Part shown: piece after piece, positions 17,558 to 26,036 of the stretch
Position numbering within the stretch: the stretch's first letter is position 1
Layout: the number at the start of each line of letters is the position of its first letter
Assembly: GCF_002272015.1 (NCBI RefSeq)
Contig: NZ_NPBY01000057.1
Span: 31,600-95,599 of the forward strand
From: Paenibacillus campinasensis
GTDB lineage: Bacteria; Bacillota; Bacilli; Paenibacillales; Paenibacillaceae
DNA: 64,000 nt
Direction: 5' to 3'
Made by a program: the position numbers and the translations under genes
The notes under the pieces: generated by a model
Database searches by the model: none
Seen by the model: only the letters and a program-made list of their open reading frames with translations
Told to the model about the DNA's origin: nothing

Positions 17558-17598
17558 ACATGCTGCTCCGGCCTAGCCGGGGCAGCATGTGCCATTTT
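17558..17598 (+). promoter_or_regulatory. 15-bp hairpin in the leader of the metal ATPase gene
   Basis: Arms 17558-17572 (ACATGCTGCTCCGGC) and 17576-17590 pair along 15 bases with one G-T wobble around a CTA loop, followed by GCCATTTTAAGG. It starts two bases after the Fur box. With a weak T-run it could be an attenuator or a terminator for a short leader transcript. Confidence 0.55.
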
Positions 17599-17645
17599 AA
17601 GGGTGTTAATAATGGATTTCATTCTCAGTAGGAAGGTGATTGAAT

Positions 17646-19652
17646 ATGGAGTGGATAGAAAATCAGAGAACGACAGGGACGATATCGTCCGTAGATCAAG
17701 GAGCAAATTCAGGCGGACCACGGCAGCCGGGGAAATGGGATGTGCGCAGCCTGCTCAGCCATTCCGAGGTGCTTGCCGCGCTCGGAAGCGGTGTTCTTAT
17801 GCTGGCCGCTTGGCTGACCAGCATCTGGTCTGAACCGTTGTCGGTGGTGCTGTACATCATCTCGTACGGCATCGGCGGCTGGGTCAAAGCCAAAGAGGGG
17901 ATCGAGACCCTTCTGAAGGAACGCGATCTGGACGTGAATCTGCTGATGATCGCAGCGGCATTAGGGGCGGCCTCGATTGGCTACTGGAATGAAGGCGCGA
18001 TGCTGATCTTTATTTTTGCTCTCAGCGGGGCGCTGGAAAGCTATACGATGGAACGAAGCCGCAAGGACATCTCGTCGCTGATGGAGCTTCAGCCTGAGAC
18101 GGCGCTGCGGATTGAAGGCGGTGAGATGGTTGCGGTATCCATCAGCAAGCTGGAGATCGGAGATCTGATTCTGGTGAAGCCGGGGGAGCTGATTCCCGCC
18201 GACGGTACAGTTTATCGGGGCGCTTCGGCAGTCAACCAGTCTTCCATCACGGGGGAGTCTGTCCCTGTTGACAAGGCCGTTGGGGATGATGTTTTTGCCG
18301 GAACGCTGAACGGGGAGGGCGTGCTCTACATCGAGGTGACCAAATCGGCGGAGTCCACCCTGTTCGCCAAAATCGTCAAGCTGGTGGAGGAAGCGGAGAA
18401 CGAGGTTCCGGAGTCGCAGCGGTTTATCAAGCGGTTTGAATCGATATATGCCCGTGTCGTCGTTGCTGTAACGGTGATTATTATCGGTTTGGCGCCGCCG
18501 GTGCTGGGCTGGGACTGGGATACCACCTTTTATAAAGCGATGGTGTTTCTCGTGGTCGCTTCGCCGTGTGCGCTCGTATCCTCGATCATGCCGGCGATGC
18601 TGTCGGCGATATCGAACCGGGCCCGCAAGGGCGTGCTGTTCAAGGGTGGGGCACATGTGGAGAATATGGCGAAGGCAGCGGTCGTCGCTTTTGACAAAAC
18701 AGGCACGCTAACGCTCGGCACCCCGGTCGTTACGGATTTCATTGCAGCCGAAGGATGGGACCGGAGCGAGCTGCTCCGCATCTGCGCTTCCATCGAGAAG
18801 GTGTCAAAGCACCCGCTTGCGCTTGCGGTTGTCCGCAAGGCGGAGGAGGAGAAGCTTCAGCTGCGTGAGGCAGAGAACGCCCAGGCCTTGACCGGATGGG
18901 GGATGCAGGCTGAACTGGACGGCGACAGCTGGAAAATCGGAAAAAGCGACGTGCTGGACGATCCGGCATGCCAGCAAGCGCCGGTGGGCGACGATTCCGT
19001 GAACAGTCCGGCGGCTGCGGACTGGCTGGCTCTGCGCTCCAGGCTGGAGGCAGAAGGCAAGACGGTCTCGGTCGTGCTGCACAATGAGCGGGTGGTCGGC
19101 ATGCTGGCACTACAGGATGCGGTGCGGCCTCAGGCGGCCAAGGCGGTTCGGCGGCTGCAGCAGCTTGGCATCCAGGTAGCGATGCTGACAGGCGACCGGA
19201 AGGCGACCGCAGAGGTGATTGCAAGACAGACCGGGGTGGACATGGTGTTCTCCGATCTGCTGCCCGAAGACAAGGTGAAGCATGTGAAGGCGCTGCGGGA
19301 GCAGTACGGGCATGTCGTGATGGTGGGCGATGGCGTGAATGATGCTCCTGCCCTGGCAACAGCTACGGTCGGAATCGGCATGGGAGGCACCGGCAGTGAG
19401 ACGGCGCTTGAGGTGGCTGATGCCGTGCTCATGAATGACAACATTGATGAAATCGCGGGTACGGTCAGATTGGCACGTAAAGCACAGCGGATTGTAAAGC
19501 AGAATATGGTGTTTGCGATTGCGGTCATTTTGACGCTGATTGTGGCCAATTTCCTGGAGGGCGTCGCTTTGCCGTTAGGGGTGATCGGTCATGAAGGCAG
19601 CACGATTCTTGTGATTCTAAACGGGCTGCGACTGCTCCGGTCGAACGCATAA
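17646..19652 (+). CDS. pfeT: P1B-4-type metal-exporting P-type ATPase (PfeT-like Fe(II) efflux)
   Basis: A 668-residue heavy-metal P-type ATPase that uses ATP to pump a divalent metal out of the cell. The TM metal motif is SPC (residues 306-308) instead of CPC, there is no N-terminal metal-binding domain with a CxxC motif, and the last helices carry HEGST (His649); these three features define the P1B-4 group, which exports Fe(II) or Co(II). The phosphorylated Asp350 lies in DKTGTLT, TGES and GDGVNDAPAL are intact. ATG 17646 is preferred over TTG 17640 because AAGGTGAT then sits five bases upstream. The Fur box in its control region supports an iron-efflux PfeT-like role; the symbol is by analogy. 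Confidence 0.85.
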   Translation: MEWIENQRTTGTISSVDQGANSGGPRQPGKWDVRSLLSHSEVLAALGSGVLMLAAWLTSIWSEPLSVVLYIISYGIGGWVKAKEGIETLLKERDLDVNLLMIAAALGAASIGYWNEGAMLIFIFALSGALESYTMERSRKDISSLMELQPETALRIEGGEMVAVSISKLEIGDLILVKPGELIPADGTVYRGASAVNQSSITGESVPVDKAVGDDVFAGTLNGEGVLYIEVTKSAESTLFAKIVKLVEEAENEVPESQRFIKRFESIYARVVVAVTVIIIGLAPPVLGWDWDTTFYKAMVFLVVASPCALVSSIMPAMLSAISNRARKGVLFKGGAHVENMAKAAVVAFDKTGTLTLGTPVVTDFIAAEGWDRSELLRICASIEKVSKHPLALAVVRKAEEEKLQLREAENAQALTGWGMQAELDGDSWKIGKSDVLDDPACQQAPVGDDSVNSPAAADWLALRSRLEAEGKTVSVVLHNERVVGMLALQDAVRPQAAKAVRRLQQLGIQVAMLTGDRKATAEVIARQTGVDMVFSDLLPEDKVKHVKALREQYGHVVMVGDGVNDAPALATATVGIGMGGTGSETALEVADAVLMNDNIDEIAGTVRLARKAQRIVKQNMVFAIAVILTLIVANFLEGVALPLGVIGHEGSTILVILNGLRLLRSNA

Positions 19653-19743
19653 CCGCGAGCCAGGGGTGAGGAATCGGTACTTGCCCAGGTAGTCTGGACG
19701 GATCAGATTGGCCTAGGGCGCACATAGTGATGAATTGCACGAC

Positions 19744-19784
19744 AAGCTCCTTCCTGGCTCTTTCAGAGCAGGGAGGAGCTTTTA
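19744..19784 (+). terminator. Terminator downstream of the metal ATPase
   Basis: A 13-base stem (AAGCTCCTTCCTG / CAGGGAGGAGCTT, one wobble) with a 12-base loop and TTTT tail. Confidence 0.85.
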
Positions 19785-19945
19785 AATCTGAATAGGACTT
19801 GAACACGAACCGCTTGCAATCTTCATCAAAATCACACGGTGGCTGAAGTCCGGATATGCCAATAATAGAGTATAATGGATTTAAGAGATCATAATTTCAA
19901 TCATCATATCCATAAATACGATGTTGTTTCATAGGAGGGAGCCAC

Positions 19946-20887
19946 ATGTATAAATCCGTTATTATAGGCACTGGGCCCGCCGGCCTGACTGCAGCGATCT
20001 ATTTGGCCCGGGCCAATCTGAGCCCGCTTGTGATCGAAGGGCCGCAGCCCGGAGGACAGCTGACAACGACAACAGAGGTCGAGAACTTTCCGGGATTTCC
20101 TGAAGGCATCCAAGGCCCGGAGCTGATGGACAATATGCGCAAGCAGGCGGAGCGCTTCGGAGCTGAGTTCCGCACAGGCTGGGTGAACAGTGTGGAGCTG
20201 GGGAACCGGCCGTTCAAGCTGAACGTGGAGGGCATCGGTGAGGTGGTGACGGAAACGCTGATTCTGTCCACCGGAGCCACGGCCAAGTACCTTGGCATTC
20301 CTGGCGAGGAGGTCAACGTAGGCCGCGGGGTCAGCACCTGTGCAACTTGCGACGGCTTCTTTTTCCGGGGGAAAGAGATCGTCGTGGTGGGCGGAGGCGA
20401 TTCGGCGCTGGAGGAAGCAAATTTCCTCACTCGCTTTGCGTCCAAGGTAACGATTGTGCATCGTCGCGACGAGCTTAGAGCGTCCAAGATTATGCAGGAT
20501 CGCGCTCGTGCCAATGAGAAGATCGAATGGGCGCTGAACCGGACACCGCAGGAAGTTGTGGCGGATGAGACCGGCGTGAAGGGGATCCAAGTGCTGAACA
20601 ACGCGACCGGCGAGATCGAGACGATTGAAGCCAGCGGCGTCTTCGTGGCCATCGGTCACCAGCCGAATACCGCATTCCTGAACGGCCAGATCACAACGGA
20701 TGCGAACGGGTATATTGTTACAACCCCAGGCACTTCCGAGACGAACATCCCTGGCGTGTTTGCCTGCGGAGATGTGCAGGACAGCCGTTACAGACAAGCG
20801 ATTACAGCAGCGGGCAGCGGCTGCATGGCAGCGATGGACTGCGAGAAATATATAGAAAGCATCGAGCACAGCGTCTCGATGGCATAA
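19946..20887 (+). CDS. trxB: Thioredoxin-disulfide reductase
   Basis: A 313-residue FAD/NADPH enzyme that keeps thioredoxin reduced in the cytoplasm. The FAD-binding GTGPAGLTAAIYLARA is at the N-terminus, the redox-active pair Cys132-Cys135 in CATCDGFFF, the NADPH motif GGGDSALEEA, and the C-terminal FAD segment GVFACGDVQD. Length is typical (about 310-320). The ATG follows AGGAGGGAGCCAC. It is monocistronic, ending at a strong terminator. Confidence 0.95.
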   Translation: MYKSVIIGTGPAGLTAAIYLARANLSPLVIEGPQPGGQLTTTTEVENFPGFPEGIQGPELMDNMRKQAERFGAEFRTGWVNSVELGNRPFKLNVEGIGEVVTETLILSTGATAKYLGIPGEEVNVGRGVSTCATCDGFFFRGKEIVVVGGGDSALEEANFLTRFASKVTIVHRRDELRASKIMQDRARANEKIEWALNRTPQEVVADETGVKGIQVLNNATGEIETIEASGVFVAIGHQPNTAFLNGQITTDANGYIVTTPGTSETNIPGVFACGDVQDSRYRQAITAAGSGCMAAMDCEKYIESIEHSVSMA

Positions 20888-20892
20888 ACGAC

Positions 20893-20938
20893 AAAAAAAC
20901 GGTCATTCGTGTTGAACACGAACGGCCGTTTTTTTGTC
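20893..20938. terminator. Terminator after trxB
   Basis: A long A/T-flanked hairpin: AAAAAAACGGTCATTCGTGT pairs with ACACGAACGGCCGTTTTTTT with two wobbles. T-runs on both strands make it suitable for both trxB and the converging small gene at 21023. Confidence 0.92.
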
Positions 20939-21022
20939 AGGATGTTCGCATTATCGCGCATCCATGCGGAACAAAAGCAGCTTTCAGCGCCATCACGCTG
21001 CCACATTGCATTGACGCTAGGG

Positions 21023-21226
21023 TCAATGTTCAAAGAAGAGGCTCATGATCAGCTGAAAAACTACATATACGCCTACACCGGAGGCCATCAGCAGCAAACC
21101 TGCTTTCTTCTTGCCCTGGAACAGCCGCAGAATGCCGAGGCTGAACATCGGGGCGATCACCAGAAGAAACAGCAGCACGGTTACGAACATCTGCGGTGAA
21201 ATATCCGAGGTATTGACATAGGTCAT
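21023..21226 (-). CDS. Small two-helix membrane protein of unknown function
   Basis: A 67-residue protein with two hydrophobic helices (QMFVTVLLFLLVIAPMFSLGI and AGLLLMASGVGVYVVFQLIM) joined by a basic FQGKKK loop. The start at 21226 is chosen because GAGGGAG lies seven bases upstream; a longer version from 21283 would add a charged, unlikely tail. No named family recognised. It converges on trxB and shares its terminator. Confidence 0.65.
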   Translation of the reverse strand: MTYVNTSDISPQMFVTVLLFLLVIAPMFSLGILRLFQGKKKAGLLLMASGVGVYVVFQLIMSLFFEH

Positions 21227-21350
21227 GAAGTGCTCCCTCTCTCTCCTCAAGCGATTGCACCATTCAGATCTGAACAGTGACAATAATGAACCAGATGTTT
21301 TTTATTATATCTGAAAACGCTGTAATTTTCTTCATATGATTCGATGTAAA

Positions 21351-21372
21351 ATGCGTCAATTATGCGTCAATT
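21351..21372. repeat. 11-bp tandem duplication across the xylR stop codon
   Basis: ATGCGTCAATT occurs twice in perfect tandem (21351-21361 and 21362-21372). The second copy contains the minus-strand stop codon of xylR, so the first copy lies just after the gene. Confidence 0.8.
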
Positions 21373-22539
21373 CATCGGCATGGACACACGCACGGGGCCA
21401 AGGAACTGGGAGATGGCGGAATACGCCGCACCGATGACAGTAGAGCGGCTGCCAAGCTCGGCAAAGCGAATCTCCATCCGTTCGCGGTGATAGGGCAGTG
21501 TCCGCTGGGCGACAACCTGCTGCATCGTATCCTCCAGCCATGCCCTGGCATCCGAGAGCGGGCCGCCGATAATGACCGATTGCGGGTTAAAGCCGTTCAC
21601 GAGATTGGTAATGCCAACCCCAAGATAGTGCCCCAGCTTGTAAAAATGACGAATTGTACCTTCATGCCCCTGCCGTGCATAGCTGATCAGTTCGGAGGTT
21701 CGCTTGGATGGCAGGGCAAATTCCTCGTTGTCATAAGACTTCTCGGAGGCGTACAACTCCCAGCAGCCGCGGTTCCCGCAGGAGCAGCTGCGCCCTTCGG
21801 ACTCAATCGTCATATGGCCGCTTTCCCCGGCATATCCCCGGGCGCCCTTGTACAGCTCGCCATTGATAATGATGCCCGAGCCAATCCCGCTGCCGGCACT
21901 GATGTAGAGCAGATGGCTGGCATCTCTTCCGGCGCCGAAGCGAAGCTCGCCCTGCGCGCCGGCATTGGCTTCATTGTCAATCGTGACCGGGAGGCCGAGC
22001 TCCTCCTCCAGAAGCTGGCTCAGAGGCACCATCTCCCAGCCCAGATTGGGGGCAAACAGCACGGTGCCGCTGCCGTCAACCATGCCGGGAACGCCTGCGC
22101 CGATGCCGACGATGCCGTGCGGGGACTGCGGCGCTAACTGCATCAGTCTGCGAACAATCGCGACCATGCCCGCCGTCACCGAATCCGTGTCATGCTGCTC
22201 CAGGGGGCATTCATCCTCGGCCACGATGCGCCCTGCAAGATCGGTGAGCACCGCGGTCATCTGCTGGACACGCAGCTCCAATCCGATGGCGTAACCGGCT
22301 TGTCCGTTAAAGAGGAGGAGCCTCGGCTTGCGGCCGCCGCTGGACGCTCCGGGACCGCTTTCCTGAACGAGATGATTGTTCAGCAGCTCCTGCACCAGAT
22401 TGGATACCGTCGCTTTGTTCAAGCCGGTAAGCTCGGACACGCTGGCGCGTGAGATAGGGGCATGGCGGCGGATCGTATCGAGAATCAGGGAAGTATTTAT
22501 TCTTTTGACCAGAGCCTGGTCGCCTGTAATAGTTGTCAT
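21367..22539 (-). CDS. xylR: Xylose-responsive ROK-family repressor
   Basis: A 390-residue ROK-family regulator that represses the xylose operon until xylose binds. Residues 1-70 form the winged-helix DNA-binding part (ASVSELTGLNKATVSNLVQEL); the ROK domain follows with GIGAGVPGMVD, DNEANAGAQGE and the zinc-binding cluster GRSCSCGNRGCWE. The ATG at 22539 is preferred over 22548 because AAAGGATG then has normal spacing. It is divergent from xylA, the usual Bacillus/Paenibacillus arrangement, with the operator between them. Confidence 0.92.
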   Translation of the reverse strand: MTTITGDQALVKRINTSLILDTIRRHAPISRASVSELTGLNKATVSNLVQELLNNHLVQESGPGASSGGRKPRLLLFNGQAGYAIGLELRVQQMTAVLTDLAGRIVAEDECPLEQHDTDSVTAGMVAIVRRLMQLAPQSPHGIVGIGAGVPGMVDGSGTVLFAPNLGWEMVPLSQLLEEELGLPVTIDNEANAGAQGELRFGAGRDASHLLYISAGSGIGSGIIINGELYKGARGYAGESGHMTIESEGRSCSCGNRGCWELYASEKSYDNEEFALPSKRTSELISYARQGHEGTIRHFYKLGHYLGVGITNLVNGFNPQSVIIGGPLSDARAWLEDTMQQVVAQRTLPYHRERMEIRFAELGSRSTVIGAAYSAISQFLGPVRVSMPMN

Positions 22540-22679
22540 GTTCTTCATCCTTTGGCCCGCTTCAAGTGCTTCTTGATATGCTCATAGTCTAGGCGGAAAA
22601 GAAGGAAATTGCAACATCGAAACACAGCGATGGGCCGCGCCGACGCAGACGGTTTTTCTGAAAATACAGATTCCAAAAA

Positions 22680-22708
22680 CAACTTTGTTTAACCAATAGA
22701 CAAAGTTG
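22680..22708. promoter_or_regulatory. XylR operator
   Basis: A perfect 9-base inverted repeat, CAACTTTGT (22680-22688) and ACAAAGTTG (22700-22708), around an 11-base spacer that begins TTAACCAA. It resembles known XylR operators in arm sequence and spacing and overlaps the xylA -35 element. Confidence 0.82.
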
Positions 22709-22725
22709 GGAGAGTGTGTTAGGAT
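22697..22725 (+). promoter_or_regulatory. xylA promoter
   Basis: TAGACA at 22697-22702 and TAGGAT at 22720-22725 with a 17-base spacer. The -35 lies inside the right part of the XylR operator, so bound repressor would exclude RNA polymerase. Confidence 0.5.
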
Positions 22726-22730
22726 AGCCT

Positions 22731-22744
22731 TGTAAGCGTTAACG
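22731..22744 (+). promoter_or_regulatory. cre site (CcpA binding)
   Basis: TGTAAGCGTTAACG matches the cre consensus TGWAANCGNTNWCA at 13 of 14 positions. It lies just downstream of the promoter, where CcpA would act as a roadblock under glucose. Confidence 0.8.
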
Positions 22745-22779
22745 ACACACCCTAACAAGGTTATAGGAGGGCTTTATAC

Positions 22780-24093
22780 ATGGCTTATTTTAACGTTGGC
22801 AAGGTCGAATTCGAAGGAAGCAAATCAACCAACCCGTACGCATTTAAATTTTATAACCCGACAGAGGTTGTAGCAGGCAAAACGATGGAGGAGCATCTTC
22901 GCTTCGCTATGGCTTATTGGCATACACTGACTGCTGGCGGATCCGATCCGTTTGGCGCTGATACCGCTGTTCGTCCTTGGGACAGCTACTCCGGCATGGA
23001 TCTGGCGAAAGCCCGCGTTGAAGCCGGCTTTGAATTCATGGAGAAGCTGAACCTGCCGTACTTCTGCTTCCACGATGTGGACATTGCACCGGAAGGCAAC
23101 AGCCTGCGTGAGTTCTACCAGAACATCGACACGATTGTGGATCAGATTGAGCAGAACATGAAATCGACCGGCAAAAAACTGCTGTGGAACACAGCCAACA
23201 TGTTCACGAACCCACGCTACATGCATGGTGCAGGCACCACCTGCAATGCAGACGTCTACGCGCATGCTGCTGCGCAGATCAAGAAGGGCCTTGAAGTCGG
23301 CAAACGCCTCGGCGCAGAGAACTACGTGTTCTGGGGAGGCCGTGAAGGCTATGAAACGCTGCTGAACACCGACATGGGACTGGAGCTGGACAACCTGGCG
23401 CGTCTGTTCCATATGGCTGTTGACTACGCTAAGGAAATCGGATTTGACGCACAGTTCCTGATCGAGCCGAAGCCGAAGGAGCCTACCAAGCACCAATACG
23501 ACTTCGATGCAGCAACCACGATCGCATTCCTGCAAAAATACGGCCTGGACAAACACTTCAAGCTGAACCTGGAAGCGAACCATGCCACTCTGGCTGGTCA
23601 TACGTTTGAGCATGAGCTTCGCGTTGCCCGCATCAACGGCATGCTGGGCTCCTTGGATGCGAACCAAGGCGACATGCTGATCGGCTGGGATACCGACGAA
23701 TTCCCGGTTAACATTTACGATGCGACACTGACGCTGTACGAAGTGCTGATGAACGGTGGCCTTGGCCGCGGCGGGGTCAACTTCGACGCGAAGGTTCGCC
23801 GTCCGTCCTTCGAGCCTGAGGATCTGGTGCTTGCGCACATCGCAGGTATGGATACGTATGCTAAGGGACTGAAAGTTGCAGCCAAGCTGATTGAGGACCG
23901 CGTGTTCGAGGACTTCATCGAGAAGCGCTACAGCAGCTTCAAGGAAGGCATCGGTGCAGATGTTGTAGCCGGTAAAGCGACGCTGGCTTCCTTGGCTGAA
24001 TACGCACTTAATAACGAGTCCCCTCGCAAAAACGAATCCGGTCGTCAGGAAATGCTGAAAGCGATCCTGAACCAGTATATTCTGGCTGACTAA
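22780..24093 (+). CDS. xylA: Xylose isomerase
   Basis: A 437-residue class II xylose isomerase converting D-xylose to D-xylulose with two divalent metal ions. The active-site segments FCFHDVDIAPEG (His and Asp), YVFWGGREGYE, IEPKPKEPTKHQYD, LEANHATLAGHTFEHE and LDANQGDMLIGWDTDEFP are all intact. The ATG follows ATAGGAGGGCTTTATAC. It is first in the xylA-xylB operon under XylR and CcpA control. Confidence 0.97.
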   Translation: MAYFNVGKVEFEGSKSTNPYAFKFYNPTEVVAGKTMEEHLRFAMAYWHTLTAGGSDPFGADTAVRPWDSYSGMDLAKARVEAGFEFMEKLNLPYFCFHDVDIAPEGNSLREFYQNIDTIVDQIEQNMKSTGKKLLWNTANMFTNPRYMHGAGTTCNADVYAHAAAQIKKGLEVGKRLGAENYVFWGGREGYETLLNTDMGLELDNLARLFHMAVDYAKEIGFDAQFLIEPKPKEPTKHQYDFDAATTIAFLQKYGLDKHFKLNLEANHATLAGHTFEHELRVARINGMLGSLDANQGDMLIGWDTDEFPVNIYDATLTLYEVLMNGGLGRGGVNFDAKVRRPSFEPEDLVLAHIAGMDTYAKGLKVAAKLIEDRVFEDFIEKRYSSFKEGIGADVVAGKATLASLAEYALNNESPRKNESGRQEMLKAILNQYILAD

Positions 24094-24164
24094 TCGAAGA
24101 CGCCTCATAGCAGGCATACTGCAATCAACGAACCGAACAGAGCTGCCGTTATACGCAGATCATC

Positions 24165-24203
24165 CTTCACCGGCTCCCATCAAGGAAGCCGGTGAAGTTA
24201 TTT
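24165..24203 (+). terminator. Hairpin between xylA and xylB
   Basis: A perfect 11-base stem (CTTCACCGGCT / AGCCGGTGAAG) with an 11-base loop followed by TTATTTC. With its modest T-run it may cause partial termination or stabilise the xylA part of the message, giving more XylA than XylB. Confidence 0.6.
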
Positions 24204-24273
24204 CACAATGGAAAGACTCAGGAAACCTGTCGCCCTATTCCAGGCGTGACCATTCAAGTTAAGGGGGATGAAC

Positions 24274-25770
24274 ATGAGTTATGTAATCGGAGTGGATCTT
24301 GGCACCAGCGCGGTAAAGACCGTCCTCGTCGACCGGAGCGGGAAGGTGGTGGCCGAGCATTCGGAATCCTATCCGCTTAGCCAGCCGAAGCCGGGATACA
24401 GTGAACAGCGGCCGGAGGATTGGGTGGAGAAAACGATCGTATCCTTGCGCCGTCTAATGGAAGACAACCGCATCAACAAGGGAGATGTGGAAGGTCTCAG
24501 TTTCTCGGGACAGATGCACGGGTTGGTGCTGGTCGATCAGAACGGCAACGCGCTTCGTCCGGCCATCCTGTGGAATGATACCCGCACGACACCGCAGTGT
24601 CGCCGCATTGAGGAGACGCTGCAGGAGAAGCTGCTGGGCATTGCCCGCAACCGGGCGCTTGAAGGCTTCACTCTTCCGAAAATATTGTGGGTGCAGGAGC
24701 ATGAACCGGAAGTGCTGGAGCAAGCGGCTTTATTCCTTCTGCCTAAGGACTATGTGCGCTACCGCCTGACCGGGGAGTATGCGATGGACTACTCCGATGC
24801 GGCAGGAACGCTGCTGCTGGATGTGGCCGGGAAGGCGTGGAGCCAGGACATTCTGGCGGCCTTTGATCTGCCGGCATCGCTCTGTCCGCCGCTCGTGGAA
24901 TCCTTCGATCAGTGCGGTACGCTGCTGCCAGCCGTTGCCGAGCAAGCTGGACTTCTTGCGGAGACGAAGGTATTTGCCGGCGGGGCGGACAATGCCTGCG
25001 GCGCGATCGGAGCAGGCATTCTTGAAGAAGGACAGACGATGTGCAGCATCGGCACGTCGGGGGTGGTGCTGTCCTATGAGGAGCGGAAGTCGCTCGATTT
25101 TGAAGGGAAAGTGCATTTCTTCAATCATGGTGAGAAGGATGCTTACTATATTATGGGCGTTACGCTGGCGGCAGGCTACAGCCTGACCTGGTTCAAGGAT
25201 ACGTTCGCACCGGAGGTCTCCTTTGATGAGCTGCTGTCCGGCATTGCGGACATCCCGGCGGGAAGCGGCGGCCTGCTGTTCACGCCTTATATCGTCGGAG
25301 AACGTACGCCTCATCCGGATTCCAGCATTCGCGGCAGCTTTATCGGCATGGATGCAGTACATAGCCTGACCCACTTCGCCCGCTCCGTCCTGGAAGGGAT
25401 TACGTTCTCGCTGAGAGAATCAATCGACATTCTGCGTGATTCCGGGAAAAAGATCGACAAGGTCATCTCCATTGGCGGCGGTGCCAAGAATGAGACCTGG
25501 CTCCAGATGCAGGCGGATGTATTCAACGCCGAGATTGTGAAGCTGGAGAGCGAGCAGGGGCCGGCGATGGGCGCGGCCATGCTGGCAGCCTACGGCTGCG
25601 GCTGGTTCCCGAGTCTGCAAGAATGCGCCCAGGCCTTCCTGCGCGCCTCGCGTTCCTATTCGCCGAATCCGGAGACGGCGCAGCAGTATGAACAGCTGTA
25701 TAAGCTGTACCGCAGCGTCTATGGCGCCACGCGTGAACTGAGCGAGCAGCTGTCTCCGTTTCGCGGATAG
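24274..25770 (+). CDS. xylB: Xylulokinase
   Basis: A 498-residue FGGY-family kinase that phosphorylates D-xylulose to xylulose-5-phosphate for the pentose phosphate pathway. The ATP-binding start GVDLGTSAVKTVLVD, the sugar-binding SFSGQMHGLV, the ILWNDTRTTPQ segment, the catalytic Asp in FAGGADNACGAIGAG and the second phosphate loop SIGGGAKNETWLQ are visible. ATG 24274 is preferred over ATG 24268 because AAGGGGG then has a normal spacing. Ends at a strong terminator. Confidence 0.95.
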   Translation: MSYVIGVDLGTSAVKTVLVDRSGKVVAEHSESYPLSQPKPGYSEQRPEDWVEKTIVSLRRLMEDNRINKGDVEGLSFSGQMHGLVLVDQNGNALRPAILWNDTRTTPQCRRIEETLQEKLLGIARNRALEGFTLPKILWVQEHEPEVLEQAALFLLPKDYVRYRLTGEYAMDYSDAAGTLLLDVAGKAWSQDILAAFDLPASLCPPLVESFDQCGTLLPAVAEQAGLLAETKVFAGGADNACGAIGAGILEEGQTMCSIGTSGVVLSYEERKSLDFEGKVHFFNHGEKDAYYIMGVTLAAGYSLTWFKDTFAPEVSFDELLSGIADIPAGSGGLLFTPYIVGERTPHPDSSIRGSFIGMDAVHSLTHFARSVLEGITFSLRESIDILRDSGKKIDKVISIGGGAKNETWLQMQADVFNAEIVKLESEQGPAMGAAMLAAYGCGWFPSLQECAQAFLRASRSYSPNPETAQQYEQLYKLYRSVYGATRELSEQLSPFRG

Positions 25771-25817
25771 AGCGGACGCATTGGACGGGGCATGGACAGC
25801 CTCATATTGCACCATTC

Positions 25818-25856
25818 AGCCGAAGACAAGCCGAGTGCTTGTCTTCGGCTTTTTAT
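25818..25856 (+). terminator. Terminator of the xylAB operon
   Basis: A perfect 14-base stem (AGCCGAAGACAAGC / GCTTGTCTTCGGCT) with a five-base loop followed by TTTTTATT. Confidence 0.95.
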
Positions 25857-26036
25857 TGGCACTATGCATCCAATGTTACCCAAATTAGTGATGGATTAGG
25901 TTTGATGCACATAAGAAATAACAGACAAGTTATGGTATTATTTAAAGTGATTGTGTTTCGACTCTACATAGGTAAGTTCCGTCATCAGGCTAGTTAAGTG
26001 CAATCAGCTTTAATGTCCTGAAGGGAGAGGAAATGA

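Noticed and set aside
20909..21199. 96-codon plus-strand frame after trxB
   Set aside because: It begins inside the trxB terminator and is antisense to a better small membrane-protein gene.
22825..24117. 430-codon minus-strand frame opposite xylA
   Set aside because: Codon-bias shadow of xylose isomerase; no motif or start signal.
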